Assembly: GCF_900215535.1 (NCBI RefSeq)
Contig: NZ_OCND01000005.1
Span: forward strand, 117,501-181,500
Length of the DNA stretch: 64,000 bases
Direction of reading: 5' to 3'
Origin: Pseudoxanthomonas wuyuanensis
GTDB lineage: Bacteria; Pseudomonadota; Gammaproteobacteria; Xanthomonadales; Xanthomonadaceae
The notes below the pieces were generated by a model, which was not told the DNA's origin, ran no database searches, and saw nothing but the letters and a program-made list of their open reading frames with translations. Positions 27,239-36,195 of this stretch are shown piece after piece; position 1 is the first letter of the stretch, and each line of letters opens with the position of its first letter. The position numbers and the translations under genes are program-made.

Positions 27239-29802
27239 TTCGGCAGCTCAGCCGTCTTCCACTGCTGATCGAATTTCCGCAACTCACTTCGTGCGTCAGT
27301 GCTACGGCCCTCTGAAGCCAATAGCTCTGCTGTCAGCAGGTGTCCGAGCGTGGTGTCCGCTACATTCAGCGCTTGCTGGCACCAACCGCATCCCAGTTCG
27401 CTATAGGCTCGCCCGCGATGAATGGTTATCCACGTTGCCTCCGCCAAGGCGTTCTTACTGTCGCCTGCGGTCCGATAAGCATCAAGCAACGCCGTATGTG
27501 CCTGGAAAGGTTCACTGCCATCAATCACAGCTTGAAGCCGAGCAATGGCTTCGTTGGCTTTCCCAGCCATGCGCAGATCGTTTGCCTCCAGAACAACATA
27601 CAAAGACTTTGTTGGTTGGGTTTCCAATAGATCAGGCCTGCCTTGCAGCTTCTCCATGATTCGGCTTGGCAAGTTCGTGTCACCAATGCGCTGGGCGAGT
27701 ATTCCAGCGGATATGGCGATGTACATATCACTCACCGCGTCCGAGTTAACGTCGGACGCAAGAGCAGCTGAAATCGACTCATCGGCTATCTTATTCAGCG
27801 TACTCAAGGACGAATCCTTCTCCCCCTGTATCCATTCCACGACGGCGAGTGGGTACTGGGCTGCCCTTGCAGATAATGATCTAGGGCGGACCTGCAGTTT
27901 CAGTCGCTCGGCCTCTTTGCGAGCTTCTTCCCAACGACCTTGATCCAGGTAGATGCTGACCGCGTCGAAAGGAATGTCGGAAATCGGGGCAAGCTGCCGC
28001 CAAGTTTTTTCAGCCACCTCAAATTGTCGTCGGGCGGCATATGTGACCGCGAGCCGTATGGCGGCTGGCGTCCCCTTATTAGCGTCCGCCTTCAGGAATG
28101 CCTGCTCGGCCTCTCCGTAACGCTCCGCTCCTAGCGCAAGCCGGCCGACCAAATCCCATGACAGCGTGGAGAACTCGTTCTTGGGAGATGTTGCTCGCCT
28201 TGCAAAACTCAGGCCTTCCTCAAAACGGTTTCTCGCGTGCAGCGCGTAACCAGCATTTGCTGACGCGCGGAAGAAGTCGGGATACATACTTGCCATCTGT
28301 TGCCATTTCTCAAGAGCGTTCCCAGGACTATCGACCTCGGCGGCCCACGCTTCGAGATACATCTGATCCCTGGGTGGGAGGCTGTCACGCAATGCGAGCG
28401 CCTGACGCAGGTATTGTGCGCCGCCATCCAGATCGCTTACCGCGTTGCGTGATCGCAGTTGACCCACATATGCCAATGCGAATTTTGGATCGAGCTGGGT
28501 CGCACGCGCATAGAAGCCTTGCGCCTCTTCGTAGCGACTGTTTGCATAAGACTTCTGCCCCAACGCATACGCCCGCAGCGCATCAAGGTTCTTCGTGATC
28601 ACCTGCGGCAGCGGCTCCGAGTCCTTCTCAATCGAAGCCAGCGCCTCACCCAGCTTGCCGCGTAGCGATGCGGTGACCTTGTCGATGGAATCCAGCGCCG
28701 AGCCCGCGCCGGTGCCATCGGCCGATTCGGCGTACACCGTGGTCTGGGTGTGCGGATCGATGACCTCGGCGCTGACCCGGACGCGGCCGCCGACTTCCGA
28801 TACCGTTGGCAGGATCACGGCGCGGGCGCCGTCGCGCAGGGCGATTTCCGAGGCGATGGCGCGGTCCAGCGGCGTGCCCGGCTGGCGCTGCATCCGCGCC
28901 AGCGTGTCGCGGGCCTTCATGTCGCTCAGCACGTTGACGTAACGCGACTGCTCAAGGCTGATACGGAACGCCTGCGACAGCGAATCGTCCAGCACGCTCT
29001 GCCCGGTCAGGTTGCGCAGATCGCCGACCACCACCCAGTCGCGCTCGGCAAAGGCGATGGCCGGCTGCGGCTTGGTCACGAACCAGGCGCCGATGCCCAG
29101 GCCGGCAAGCAACATCACCTCGGCCGCCAGCGCCGCCGGGCGCCGCCATAGCGGGATATCGCGCCAGGCCTTGGGATTGTTGCCGGGCGCGCGCAGCGGC
29201 GCGATTCCGACTTCGCCGACCTCGTAGACTTCCTGCGTTTCCGGTACGCCCTTGAAGCGCCAGCGGCCGTACGACTTCCACAGCAGGTTCTGGCCGCGTT
29301 CGCCGAGTTCGCGCGCGGCGCGGCGCGCCAGCGGCTCGGCCACTGCCGACAGCAATATCTGCCCCGGCCGCGCCAACATCATCAGGCGCGCGGCCATCGG
29401 CTTGGCCAGGCCTTCGACTTCCAGTGGCTTGGCACCCACCTGCACCGCCGCGTCGCTATTCTTCCAGGTCAGCAGCTCGCCCACATGCAGGCCGGCGCGC
29501 GCCTGCAAGTCGATCTGGCGGGACTTGCCGATATCGCGCAGGCCGCGGGTGTAATCCAGGGCGAAACCTAGGCCGTCGATGGGCCGCTCGAACAGCAGCA
29601 GCAGGCCATCGGAACGGTCGATCAACCGCCCGCGCCATTGTTGTTGCAACGTCAGCACCAGGTGGTCGTGCTCGCGGAACAACTCCGAAGCCGGCACATC
29701 GCCCAGCCGTTCGATCAGCGCGGTCGAGTCGACCAGGTCGGTCAGCAGGATGGTGCGCAGTTGCGGACCGTCGGACGGGACACGGGCCAAAAGTGCGTTC
29801 AT
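27193..29802 (-). CDS. Class III nucleotide cyclase with membrane segment and TPR region (peptide-modification cyclase type)
   Basis: An 869-residue protein. An N-terminal class III cyclase domain (residues about 15-195) has metal aspartates at D22 (LTDLVDSTALIE) and D65 (RSDGLLLLF) and the transition-state Arg139 (AARL). The usual Asn four residues earlier is Pro135. One membrane helix follows (about 224-242), then a FlgO/TolB-like region (about 255-400) and many TPR-like helices to the end. ATG 29802 has a strong AAGGAAG site; two ATGs upstream are weaker. From memory it corresponds to X. campestris XC_0250, reported to make cGMP, and to the putative peptide modification cyclase family. It starts 41 bases after the GGDEF gene, on the same strand. 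The TPR half has lower GC than the cyclase half. Confidence 0.88.
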   Translation of the reverse strand: MNALLARVPSDGPQLRTILLTDLVDSTALIERLGDVPASELFREHDHLVLTLQQQWRGRLIDRSDGLLLLFERPIDGLGFALDYTRGLRDIGKSRQIDLQARAGLHVGELLTWKNSDAAVQVGAKPLEVEGLAKPMAARLMMLARPGQILLSAVAEPLARRAARELGERGQNLLWKSYGRWRFKGVPETQEVYEVGEVGIAPLRAPGNNPKAWRDIPLWRRPAALAAEVMLLAGLGIGAWFVTKPQPAIAFAERDWVVVGDLRNLTGQSVLDDSLSQAFRISLEQSRYVNVLSDMKARDTLARMQRQPGTPLDRAIASEIALRDGARAVILPTVSEVGGRVRVSAEVIDPHTQTTVYAESADGTGAGSALDSIDKVTASLRGKLGEALASIEKDSEPLPQVITKNLDALRAYALGQKSYANSRYEEAQGFYARATQLDPKFALAYVGQLRSRNAVSDLDGGAQYLRQALALRDSLPPRDQMYLEAWAAEVDSPGNALEKWQQMASMYPDFFRASANAGYALHARNRFEEGLSFARRATSPKNEFSTLSWDLVGRLALGAERYGEAEQAFLKADANKGTPAAIRLAVTYAARRQFEVAEKTWRQLAPISDIPFDAVSIYLDQGRWEEARKEAERLKLQVRPRSLSARAAQYPLAVVEWIQGEKDSSLSTLNKIADESISAALASDVNSDAVSDMYIAISAGILAQRIGDTNLPSRIMEKLQGRPDLLETQPTKSLYVVLEANDLRMAGKANEAIARLQAVIDGSEPFQAHTALLDAYRTAGDSKNALAEATWITIHRGRAYSELGCGWCQQALNVADTTLGHLLTAELLASEGRSTDARSELRKFDQQWKTAELPNHLRVRRAALLATFN

Positions 29803-29843
29803 GCGTGCTTCTTCCTTTATCGCTCCGTCTGCGATCGCCATGT

Positions 29844-30875
29844 TCAGTCCTGCCATTCCACACGGTTGCCGCCGGCATGCTTGGCCCGGTACAGCGCCTT
29901 GTCGGCCTGCGCGTACCAGTCGTTCCAGTCGCGCGTGGGATCGATCAGGCAGGCGCCGACGCTGAGCGAGCAGATCAGCGGCGGCGACGGGTGCATCTGC
30001 TGCAGCGCATGCGCGGTGCTGACGACGAAATCGGCATAGCGCAGCATCTCGTCGCGGTCGGCCGCCTTCAGCAACAGACAGAATTCGTCGCCGCCCAGCC
30101 GGCAGGCCAGATCCTGGGTGCCCGCCAGCGACCGCATGATGTTGGCCACGCTCTGCAGAACCCGGTCGCCAAGCAGATGGCCGTAGGCGTCGTTGACGTT
30201 CTTGAAATGATCGCAGTCGACCAGCAGCAGCCCGAAGCCGTCGAAGCCGCCATTGTTGCGGCGCTGTTCCAGGTACAGGGCCAGGCCGCGCCGGTTGTAC
30301 AGCTCGGTCAGCTCGTCGGTGCGGTTGAGTTCTTCGCTCTGGTTGAGCCGGTGCGAAGTGATGCGCAGGCTGTCCAGCGCCGCCTGCAGTTCCTGATTGC
30401 GGCAGCGCAGGCGATGGATCAGGTTCTGCTCGTTCAACACCACGCGCATGATGGCGCGGCGCAGGAAGTGCGATACCAGCGCGGCATCGCGATCGACCAG
30501 GGACTGGAATTCCTCGTAGCGCAGTTCCAGCAGTTCGCTGTCGGCCGACACGGTGGCCATCGCGCTGCGCAGGTGGTCGCCAACCAGCAGGCCCAGCTCA
30601 CCGAAGAACTCGCCAGGACCCAACGCCTTGCTGCTCAGGTCGTCGCCGAAATCCAGGATCACCGCACCCCGCAGGATTACGAACATGCTGGTGCCATGCT
30701 CTCCGCGGGAAAACAGCCTTTCGCCGGCCAGCGCAGTCCGCGCCCGTCCGGCCTCGGCGAACAGCGCGCACTCCTCCGCCGACAGCACGGCTACGGCTGT
30801 TTCCCTGGACACCCCATCGGTGGCCGGCCCGGCCAACTCGTAGCCAGCGACCCGCGCTGCTTTCTCCGACTCCAT
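29844..30875 (-). CDS. Cyclic-nucleotide-binding diguanylate cyclase (cNMP-GGDEF)
   Basis: A 343-residue cytoplasmic protein that should make c-di-GMP. The N-terminal Crp-type cNMP domain has the phosphate-binding cassette GEFFGELGLL with Arg103-Ser-Ala105. The C-terminal GGDEF domain is intact, with LVDCDHFKNVND and RLGGDEF (GGDEF at 261-265). The inhibitory I-site RxxD is not conserved (GTQD in its place), so product inhibition at that site is unlikely. It is upstream of and co-directional with the cyclase gene. This matches the X. campestris pair XC_0250/XC_0249, in which cGMP binding activates the diguanylate cyclase (recalled, not checked). An alternative start at 30935, with AGGGG upstream, would add 20 residues. 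Confidence 0.9.
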   Translation of the reverse strand: MESEKAARVAGYELAGPATDGVSRETAVAVLSAEECALFAEAGRARTALAGERLFSRGEHGTSMFVILRGAVILDFGDDLSSKALGPGEFFGELGLLVGDHLRSAMATVSADSELLELRYEEFQSLVDRDAALVSHFLRRAIMRVVLNEQNLIHRLRCRNQELQAALDSLRITSHRLNQSEELNRTDELTELYNRRGLALYLEQRRNNGGFDGFGLLLVDCDHFKNVNDAYGHLLGDRVLQSVANIMRSLAGTQDLACRLGGDEFCLLLKAADRDEMLRYADFVVSTAHALQQMHPSPPLICSLSVGACLIDPTRDWNDWYAQADKALYRAKHAGGNRVEWQD

Positions 30876-31079
30876 CCCACGCCCCACATCGTGAATTCGG
30901 AGAATAGCACCAGAAACCCCGTCATCCGGGGGCATTCTGGCCCCTGTACCCTCCCGTTCGTCGCCGCGCCCTGTCCAGGACGGCGACCGGGCAGCGGGGC
31001 CGCCCGGCTGCCGCGAGTGCCCCGGCAGGGCGGCCGCCGGTAGGCCGCGGGAACCAGGGGGCGTGCCACGGGGCGGCGG

Positions 31080-32372
31080 TCAGGCCGCTTTTTCGCCGTG
31101 GAACTGCTCTTCCTCGGTCGAGCCCTTCAGCGCCGTGGTCGAGGACTGGCCCTGCTGGATGGCCTGGGTCACCGCGTCGAAATAGCCGGTGCCCACCTCG
31201 CGCTGGTGCTTGACCGCGGTGAAGCCGCGGTCGGCGGCGGCGAACTCGGCTTCCTGCAGTTCGACGAAGGCGCTCATCTGCTTGCGCGCATAGCCGTGCG
31301 CCAGATTGAACATCGAATAGTTCAGCGCATGGAAGCCGGCCAGGGTGATGAACTGGAACTTGTAGCCGTAGCTGGCGATTTCCTTCTGGAACCGGGCGAT
31401 GGTGGCATCGTCCAGATTCTTCTTCCAGTTGAAACTGGGCGAGCAGTTGTAGGCCAGCAGCTTGCCGGGGAACCTGGCATGGATGGCCTCGGCAAACTTG
31501 CGGGCGAACTCCAGGTCGGGCTTGCCGGTCTCGCACCAGACCAGGTCGGCGTAGGGCGCATAGGCCAGGCCGCGGCTGATGGCCTGGTCCAGACCGTTGC
31601 GGGTCTTGTAGAAGCCTTCGACGGTGCGATCGCCGACGATGAAGGACTTGTCGTTGTCATCGATATCGCTGGTCAGCAGATCGGCCGCCTCGGCGTCGGT
31701 GCGCGCGACCAGCAGGGTCGGCACGCCCATCACGTCACTCGCCAGGCGCGCGGCGGTCAGTTTCTCCACCGCCTCGCGCGTGGGCACCAGTACCTTGCCG
31801 CCCATGTGGCCGCACTTCTTGACGCTGGCCAGTTGGTCCTCGAAGTGCACGCCGGCCGCGCCGGCCTCGATCATCGCCTTCATCAGCTCGAAGGCGTTCA
31901 GTACGCCACCAAAGCCGGCCTCGGCATCGGCCACGATGGGCTGCAGGAAGTCGATGCTGTCGTCACCTTCGGCATGGCTCAACTGATCGGCGCGCAGCAG
32001 CGTATTGTTGATGCGCTTGACCACCGCCGGCACCGAATCGGCCGGGTACAGCGACTGGTCCGGGTACATCTGACCGGCCAGGTTGGCATCGGCCGCCACC
32101 TGCCAGCCGGACAGGTAGATGGCCTTCAGCCCGGCCTTGACCTGCTGCATGGCCTGATTGCCGGTCAGCGCGCCCAGCGCATTGACGAAGTCCTCGGTCT
32201 GCAGGTAGTTCCACAGCTTCTGCGCACCGATCTTCGCGATGGAATGCTCGACAGGCACGGTGCCGCGCAGACGCACGACATCGGCGGCGGTGTAGTTGCG
32301 GGTAATGCCCTTCCAGCGCGGATTGGTGTCCCAGTCGTGCTGAATCTGTTCGGCGGTTGGCAGCTTGGTCAT
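31080..32372 (-). CDS. aceA: Isocitrate lyase
   Basis: First enzyme of the glyoxylate bypass, cleaving isocitrate to succinate and glyoxylate for growth on acetate or fatty acids. The 430-residue protein has the catalytic-cysteine loop KKCGHMGGK, the metal-binding [19 protein letters not shown], and [11 protein letters not shown]. It follows aceB by 94 bases on the same strand. The 144 bases after it, up to the GGDEF gene, are very GC-rich with weak hairpins and no clear intrinsic terminator. Confidence 0.96.
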   Translation of the reverse strand: MTKLPTAEQIQHDWDTNPRWKGITRNYTAADVVRLRGTVPVEHSIAKIGAQKLWNYLQTEDFVNALGALTGNQAMQQVKAGLKAIYLSGWQVAADANLAGQMYPDQSLYPADSVPAVVKRINNTLLRADQLSHAEGDDSIDFLQPIVADAEAGFGGVLNAFELMKAMIEAGAAGVHFEDQLASVKKCGHMGGKVLVPTREAVEKLTAARLASDVMGVPTLLVARTDAEAADLLTSDIDDNDKSFIVGDRTVEGFYKTRNGLDQAISRGLAYAPYADLVWCETGKPDLEFARKFAEAIHARFPGKLLAYNCSPSFNWKKNLDDATIARFQKEIASYGYKFQFITLAGFHALNYSMFNLAHGYARKQMSAFVELQEAEFAAADRGFTAVKHQREVGTGYFDAVTQAIQQGQSSTTALKGSTEEEQFHGEKAA

Positions 32373-32395
32373 TGGAAACTCCGGGAATGGGGCAT

Positions 32396-32416
32396 GGGAA
32401 ATGGGAAATGGGAAGG
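32396..32416. repeat. Tandem GGGAAAT heptamers in the aceB-aceA gap
   Basis: Two perfect copies of GGGAAAT followed by an imperfect third (GGGAAGG), inside the 94-base aceB-aceA spacer. Similar wording (GGGAATGGGG, and ATTCCCGACTCCC) flanks it. The array resembles the heptamers after radC, and it lies in the aceA leader, where slippage could change spacing. Confidence 0.6.
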
Positions 32417-32466
32417 AGCGGTTTGCGAGTCGCTGTTGCGATTCCCGACTCCCTTTTCCCGCGGGT

Positions 32467-34092
32467 TCAGTCGATACGGTCGTAGGCCGGCAGGGTCAGG
32501 AATTCGGCCAACTCGTCGCTGCGGCTCAGCTCGTCGAGCAAGGCAATGGCCTCGTCGATTTTTGAGGCACCGGGGATGGCGTCGCGATTGCCCAGCTTGG
32601 CCGGCAGGTTGCGCAGCGTGGTTTCCAGCAGCGCCAGATCGATCGCGGTGCCGTCGGCCAGGTGCAGACCCGCCGTGTGCAGCCATTGCCAGATCTGCGT
32701 GCGCGAAATCTCGGCGGTGGCGGCGTCTTCCATCAGCCAGTGGATCGGTACGCAGCCGTTGCCATCCAGCCACGCCGCCAGGTAACGCACGCAGACCTCG
32801 ACATTGCCTTCAAAACCGGCGCGGGTAATCGTGCCCTGCGAAGGCGCTATCAGCTCGTCGCGGCCCACATGCACGTCTTCGCGCAACACTGCGTGCTGGT
32901 TGGGCTGCGGCATATGCTCGTCGAAGATGGCGCGCGCGATCGGGATCAGCGCCGGGTGCGCCACCCAGGTGCCGTCGTGGCCTGCGCTCACTTCGCGCAG
33001 CTTGTCGGCACGCACGCGGGCCAGCGCCTGCTCGTTGGCGGCCTCGTCGTTGTTGATCGGAATCTGCGCAGCCATGCCGCCCATCGCGTGCGCGCCGCGG
33101 CGGTGGCAGGTCTGGATCAGCAGTTCCGAGTACGCCTTCAGGAACGGCTGGGTCATCGTCACCTGGCCGCGTTCGGGCAGCACCTTGTCGGCATGCCTGC
33201 GGAAGGTCTTCAGGTAGGAGAAGATGTAGTCCCAGCGGCCGCAGTTGAGCCCGACGATGCGTTCGCGCAGCGCGTGCAGGATTTCGTGCATCTCGAACAC
33301 CGCCGGCAGCGTCTCGATCAACACGGTCACCTTCATCTGCCCGTGCGGCAGGCCCAGCGTGGCTTCGATGTGCGACAGCGCGGTTTCCCACAGCGCCGCC
33401 TCTTCCATGCTCTGCAGCTTGGGCAGGTAGAAGTACGGGCCACGGTCCTTGTCCGCCAGCGCGCGCGCGTTGTGGAACGCGAACACGGCCAGGTCGAACA
33501 GACCGCCGGCGATCGGCTGGCCGTCGATCAGCACATGCTTCTCGTCCAGGTGCCAGCCGCGCGGACGCACCAGCAGCACCGCCTGTTCGGCGAACGGCTT
33601 GAGCTGGTAGCGCTTGCCATTGTCTGCAACGAATGCCAGATCGCCGCGCACCGCCTCCATCAGGGCGCGCTGGCCGGTCAGCAGGTTATGCCAGGTCGGC
33701 GCGGTGGAATCCTCGAAATCGGCCATGAACACCTTGGCCCCGGAGTTCAAGGCATTGATCACCATCTTGGGGTCGACCGGGCCGGTGATCTCGACCCGGC
33801 GGTCCTGCAGCGCCGCCGGCAGCGGCGCCACTTTCCAGTCGCTTTCGCGGATGCTGCGGGTGTCGTCGCGGAAGTCGGGCAGGCCGCCGGCGTCGAAGTA
33901 GCGCTGGCGGTCGCGGCGCGCGGCCAGCCGGGCCTGGCGTTCCGGCTCAATCTCCCGATGCAGTGAGACCAGCAAGGCCAACGCGGCAGGCGGCAACAAC
34001 GCTGCCTGGCCGGCCAATACGGTCGTCAGGGCGATTCCAGGGGTTGGGCGCTGCACCGGATCGGCAGGCAGCGCGTGGGCGGCGGCGGACAT
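32467..34092 (-). CDS. aceB: Malate synthase A
   Basis: Second glyoxylate-bypass enzyme, condensing glyoxylate with acetyl-CoA to malate. The 541-residue length fits isoform A. Motifs are [16 protein letters not shown], the catalytic-Arg segment [42 protein letters not shown] and HDGTWVAHP. The ATG at 34092 has an AAGGAG site at good spacing; ten upstream residues in frame are ignored. It is divergent from a LysR regulator across a 108-base AT-rich gap. Confidence 0.96.
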   Translation of the reverse strand: MSAAAHALPADPVQRPTPGIALTTVLAGQAALLPPAALALLVSLHREIEPERQARLAARRDRQRYFDAGGLPDFRDDTRSIRESDWKVAPLPAALQDRRVEITGPVDPKMVINALNSGAKVFMADFEDSTAPTWHNLLTGQRALMEAVRGDLAFVADNGKRYQLKPFAEQAVLLVRPRGWHLDEKHVLIDGQPIAGGLFDLAVFAFHNARALADKDRGPYFYLPKLQSMEEAALWETALSHIEATLGLPHGQMKVTVLIETLPAVFEMHEILHALRERIVGLNCGRWDYIFSYLKTFRRHADKVLPERGQVTMTQPFLKAYSELLIQTCHRRGAHAMGGMAAQIPINNDEAANEQALARVRADKLREVSAGHDGTWVAHPALIPIARAIFDEHMPQPNQHAVLREDVHVGRDELIAPSQGTITRAGFEGNVEVCVRYLAAWLDGNGCVPIHWLMEDAATAEISRTQIWQWLHTAGLHLADGTAIDLALLETTLRNLPAKLGNRDAIPGASKIDEAIALLDELSRSDELAEFLTLPAYDRID

Positions 34093-34144
34093 GGATGGCT
34101 CCTTACGGCTTGCTGGAGTCACACCGTGCGCCGCAACGACGTAT

Positions 34145-34165
34145 TTGACAAAATAGTTTTGTCAA
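34145..34165. promoter_or_regulatory. Perfect 9-3-9 palindrome in the aceB-LysR divergent promoter region
   Basis: TTGACAAAA-TAG-TTTTGTCAA is a perfect inverted repeat in the AT-rich divergent gap. Each arm carries a TTGACA that could serve as a -35 box in one direction, so bound protein would affect both promoters. It is a good candidate operator for the adjacent LysR regulator, though the classic LysR T-N11-A spacing is only loosely met. Confidence 0.55.
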
Positions 34166-34200
34166 TGCATTAAATAAGTTCAGCTTATATTTGTTTCGAA

Positions 34201-35169
34201 ATGTCGGACAAGTCCCCGCAAACGTTACGTTTTCCCTACAAGTCGGACCGGCTCAAGCCGCTGCGGGCGTTCTGCCAGACGGTCAGGCTGGGGTCGGTCT
34301 CGCGCGCGGCCGAGGCGCTGTTCGTCAGCCAGCCGGCCATCTCCCTGCAATTGCAGGCGCTGGAGCGCGAACTGGGAGTCAAGCTGTTCGAACGCAGCGG
34401 ACGCCGGCTGGCGCCCAGCCGCGAGGGCCAGTTGCTGTTCGAACTGGCGCAGCCGCTGGTCGAGGGCATCGACGGGCTGGAAGCGAGCTTCCGCGACAGG
34501 GTCGCCGGGCTGGATGCCGGCGAACTGAACATCGCCGCCAACAGTTCCACCATCCTCTACCTGCTGCCGAAGATCGTCGAGAACTTCCGCGCCCAGCACC
34601 CGGACGTGCGGCTGACCCTGCACAACGCCATCACCGCCGACGGCACCGATCTGCTGCGCTCGGATGCGGTGGACCTGGCGGTGGGCTCGATGATGGACGT
34701 GCCCGCCGACCTGAGCTACGCGCCGATCTACCGCTTCGAGCCGGTGCTGATCACCCCGCCGCAACATCCGCTGGCGAACAAGGCGAAGCTTTCGCTGGAA
34801 GACATTTCCCACTACGGGCTGATCCTGCCGCCGAAACGGCAAATCACCTACCGGCTGGTCGATCTGGTGTTCCAGCAGAACCGCGTGCCGTACACGGTGG
34901 CGCTGGAGGTCGGCGGCTGGGAAGTGATCAAGCAATACGTGGCCATGGGCATGGGCATCTCGATCGTCAGTTCGATCTGCCTGACCGACGGCGACCACGA
35001 CCGCCTGGCCACCCGTTCGCTGCGCGACTGGTTCCCTTCGCGCAGCTACGGCGTGGTGGTGCGCAAGGGCAAATACCTGTCGCCGCAGGCGCGCGCGTTT
35101 ATCGAGCTGATCCAGCCGGATCTTTTCGCCCCTCGCGACTACGACCAGAGCGGACATTCGGAGCGCTAG
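34201..35169 (+). CDS. LysR-family transcriptional regulator, probably of the glyoxylate bypass
   Basis: A 322-residue regulator with an N-terminal winged helix-turn-helix (residues about 18-77: LKPLRAFCQTVRLGSVSRAA, FVSQPAISLQLQALERELGV) and a C-terminal effector-binding domain resembling CysB/Cbl-type LysR proteins (IYRFEPVLITPPQHPLA). Its divergent placement beside aceB and the palindrome in between suggest control of aceBA and autoregulation. The effector is unknown. Confidence 0.88.
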   Translation: MSDKSPQTLRFPYKSDRLKPLRAFCQTVRLGSVSRAAEALFVSQPAISLQLQALERELGVKLFERSGRRLAPSREGQLLFELAQPLVEGIDGLEASFRDRVAGLDAGELNIAANSSTILYLLPKIVENFRAQHPDVRLTLHNAITADGTDLLRSDAVDLAVGSMMDVPADLSYAPIYRFEPVLITPPQHPLANKAKLSLEDISHYGLILPPKRQITYRLVDLVFQQNRVPYTVALEVGGWEVIKQYVAMGMGISIVSSICLTDGDHDRLATRSLRDWFPSRSYGVVVRKGKYLSPQARAFIELIQPDLFAPRDYDQSGHSER

Positions 35170-35263
35170 GCGCTTGGCTGGCACCGGCCATCGCTTGATC
35201 CTGCTCAATGCCTGCCAGGGCCGGGACAGGCTAGAGTCGCTGGCGTTCCATCCAGGCCATGCC

Positions 35264-36079
35264 ATGCCTCCCGCAAAGCCCCGCGCCGATTCGCTCGGCA
35301 AGCGTTTGGCCGATTTCGCCGATGCCCAGTTGGCGCAGGCTGCCCAGTGCCTGTCGCTACCGGACCAGGATCGCCATGAGGGCATCCACGAAGCGAGGAA
35401 ATGCCTGCGCCGGACACGCAGCGCACTGGCCCTGGGCGGCAATGCGTTGGGCCCGCATACCGCGCGCCTGGACCGGGATCTGCAGCGCCTGTGCCGGGGC
35501 CTGTCGCGGCTCAGGGATGCGCACGCCGTGGTCGAAACGCTGGAGCGGCTGCTGGCCGAGGCGGCGCCGGCAGCGATTCCCCATCTGCAATCGGCGCTGG
35601 CGCTGGCGCACGCGCAGCGCGACACCCAGTTGGCGCAAGCGCTGTCGTCGGACCCGCAGTTCCGCCGGCGCTGCCAGCGGCTGCAACGTGCCCGCCAGCA
35701 GCTGGCGCAACTGGACTGGAACGGCGTGGAAGACGACGTCGTAACCCGGGCATTCCGGCGCAGCGAGCGGCGCGTTCGCAAGGCCGGCAAGCGTGTGGAC
35801 CGCCATCCCGAACGGCCGCTGGCATGGCATGCCTATCGCAGGCGGCTGCGCCGGCTACGCCAGCAACAGCATCTGCTCAACCAGGTGGAACCGGCGCTTT
35901 GCCAGCCGCTGGAGAAAGAAATCAAGCAGCACGCCGTTGCCCTGGGACAGGCGCAGGACTACGCGCTGCTGCTGCGCCGTTGCGGCCGGCGCTCGCCGTT
36001 TCCGCAGGCGCTGCGCAACGTCCTGCGGCCCATCGCGCGCCAGCGCCTGCGGCAGGCCCGGGCCGCGTTGCATCCCTGA
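35264..36079 (+). CDS. CHAD domain protein
   Basis: A 271-residue Arg/Leu-rich helical protein. The CHAD hallmark IHEARKCLRRTRSALALGG near the N-terminus, and regularly spaced basic and histidine residues after it, suggest binding of polyphosphate. ATG 35264 was chosen; a longer reading from TTG 35174 adds 30 non-conserved residues. No CYTH triphosphatase domain or ppk gene is adjacent. Confidence 0.8.
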   Translation: MPPAKPRADSLGKRLADFADAQLAQAAQCLSLPDQDRHEGIHEARKCLRRTRSALALGGNALGPHTARLDRDLQRLCRGLSRLRDAHAVVETLERLLAEAAPAAIPHLQSALALAHAQRDTQLAQALSSDPQFRRRCQRLQRARQQLAQLDWNGVEDDVVTRAFRRSERRVRKAGKRVDRHPERPLAWHAYRRRLRRLRQQQHLLNQVEPALCQPLEKEIKQHAVALGQAQDYALLLRRCGRRSPFPQALRNVLRPIARQRLRQARAALHP

Positions 36080-36105
36080 GCAGTTCTCATGCCGTCGATG
36101 CCTGG

Positions 36106-36158
36106 AGCGTTTACGCGCCTACGTCATGACGATGACTGATTGATGCCGCGTAAACGCT
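36106..36158. terminator. Inverted repeat between convergent genes
   Basis: AGCGTTTACGCG (36106-36117) pairs exactly with CGCGTAAACGCT (36147-36158), with a 29-base loop that itself contains the palindrome CGTCATGACG. It lies between the 3' ends of the CHAD and isoaspartyl peptidase genes. There is no T-run, so termination is uncertain. Confidence 0.4.
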
Positions 36159-36195
36159 TGAGGCGAAAATGCGGACTCCCGCCCAGTTGGAGCCT

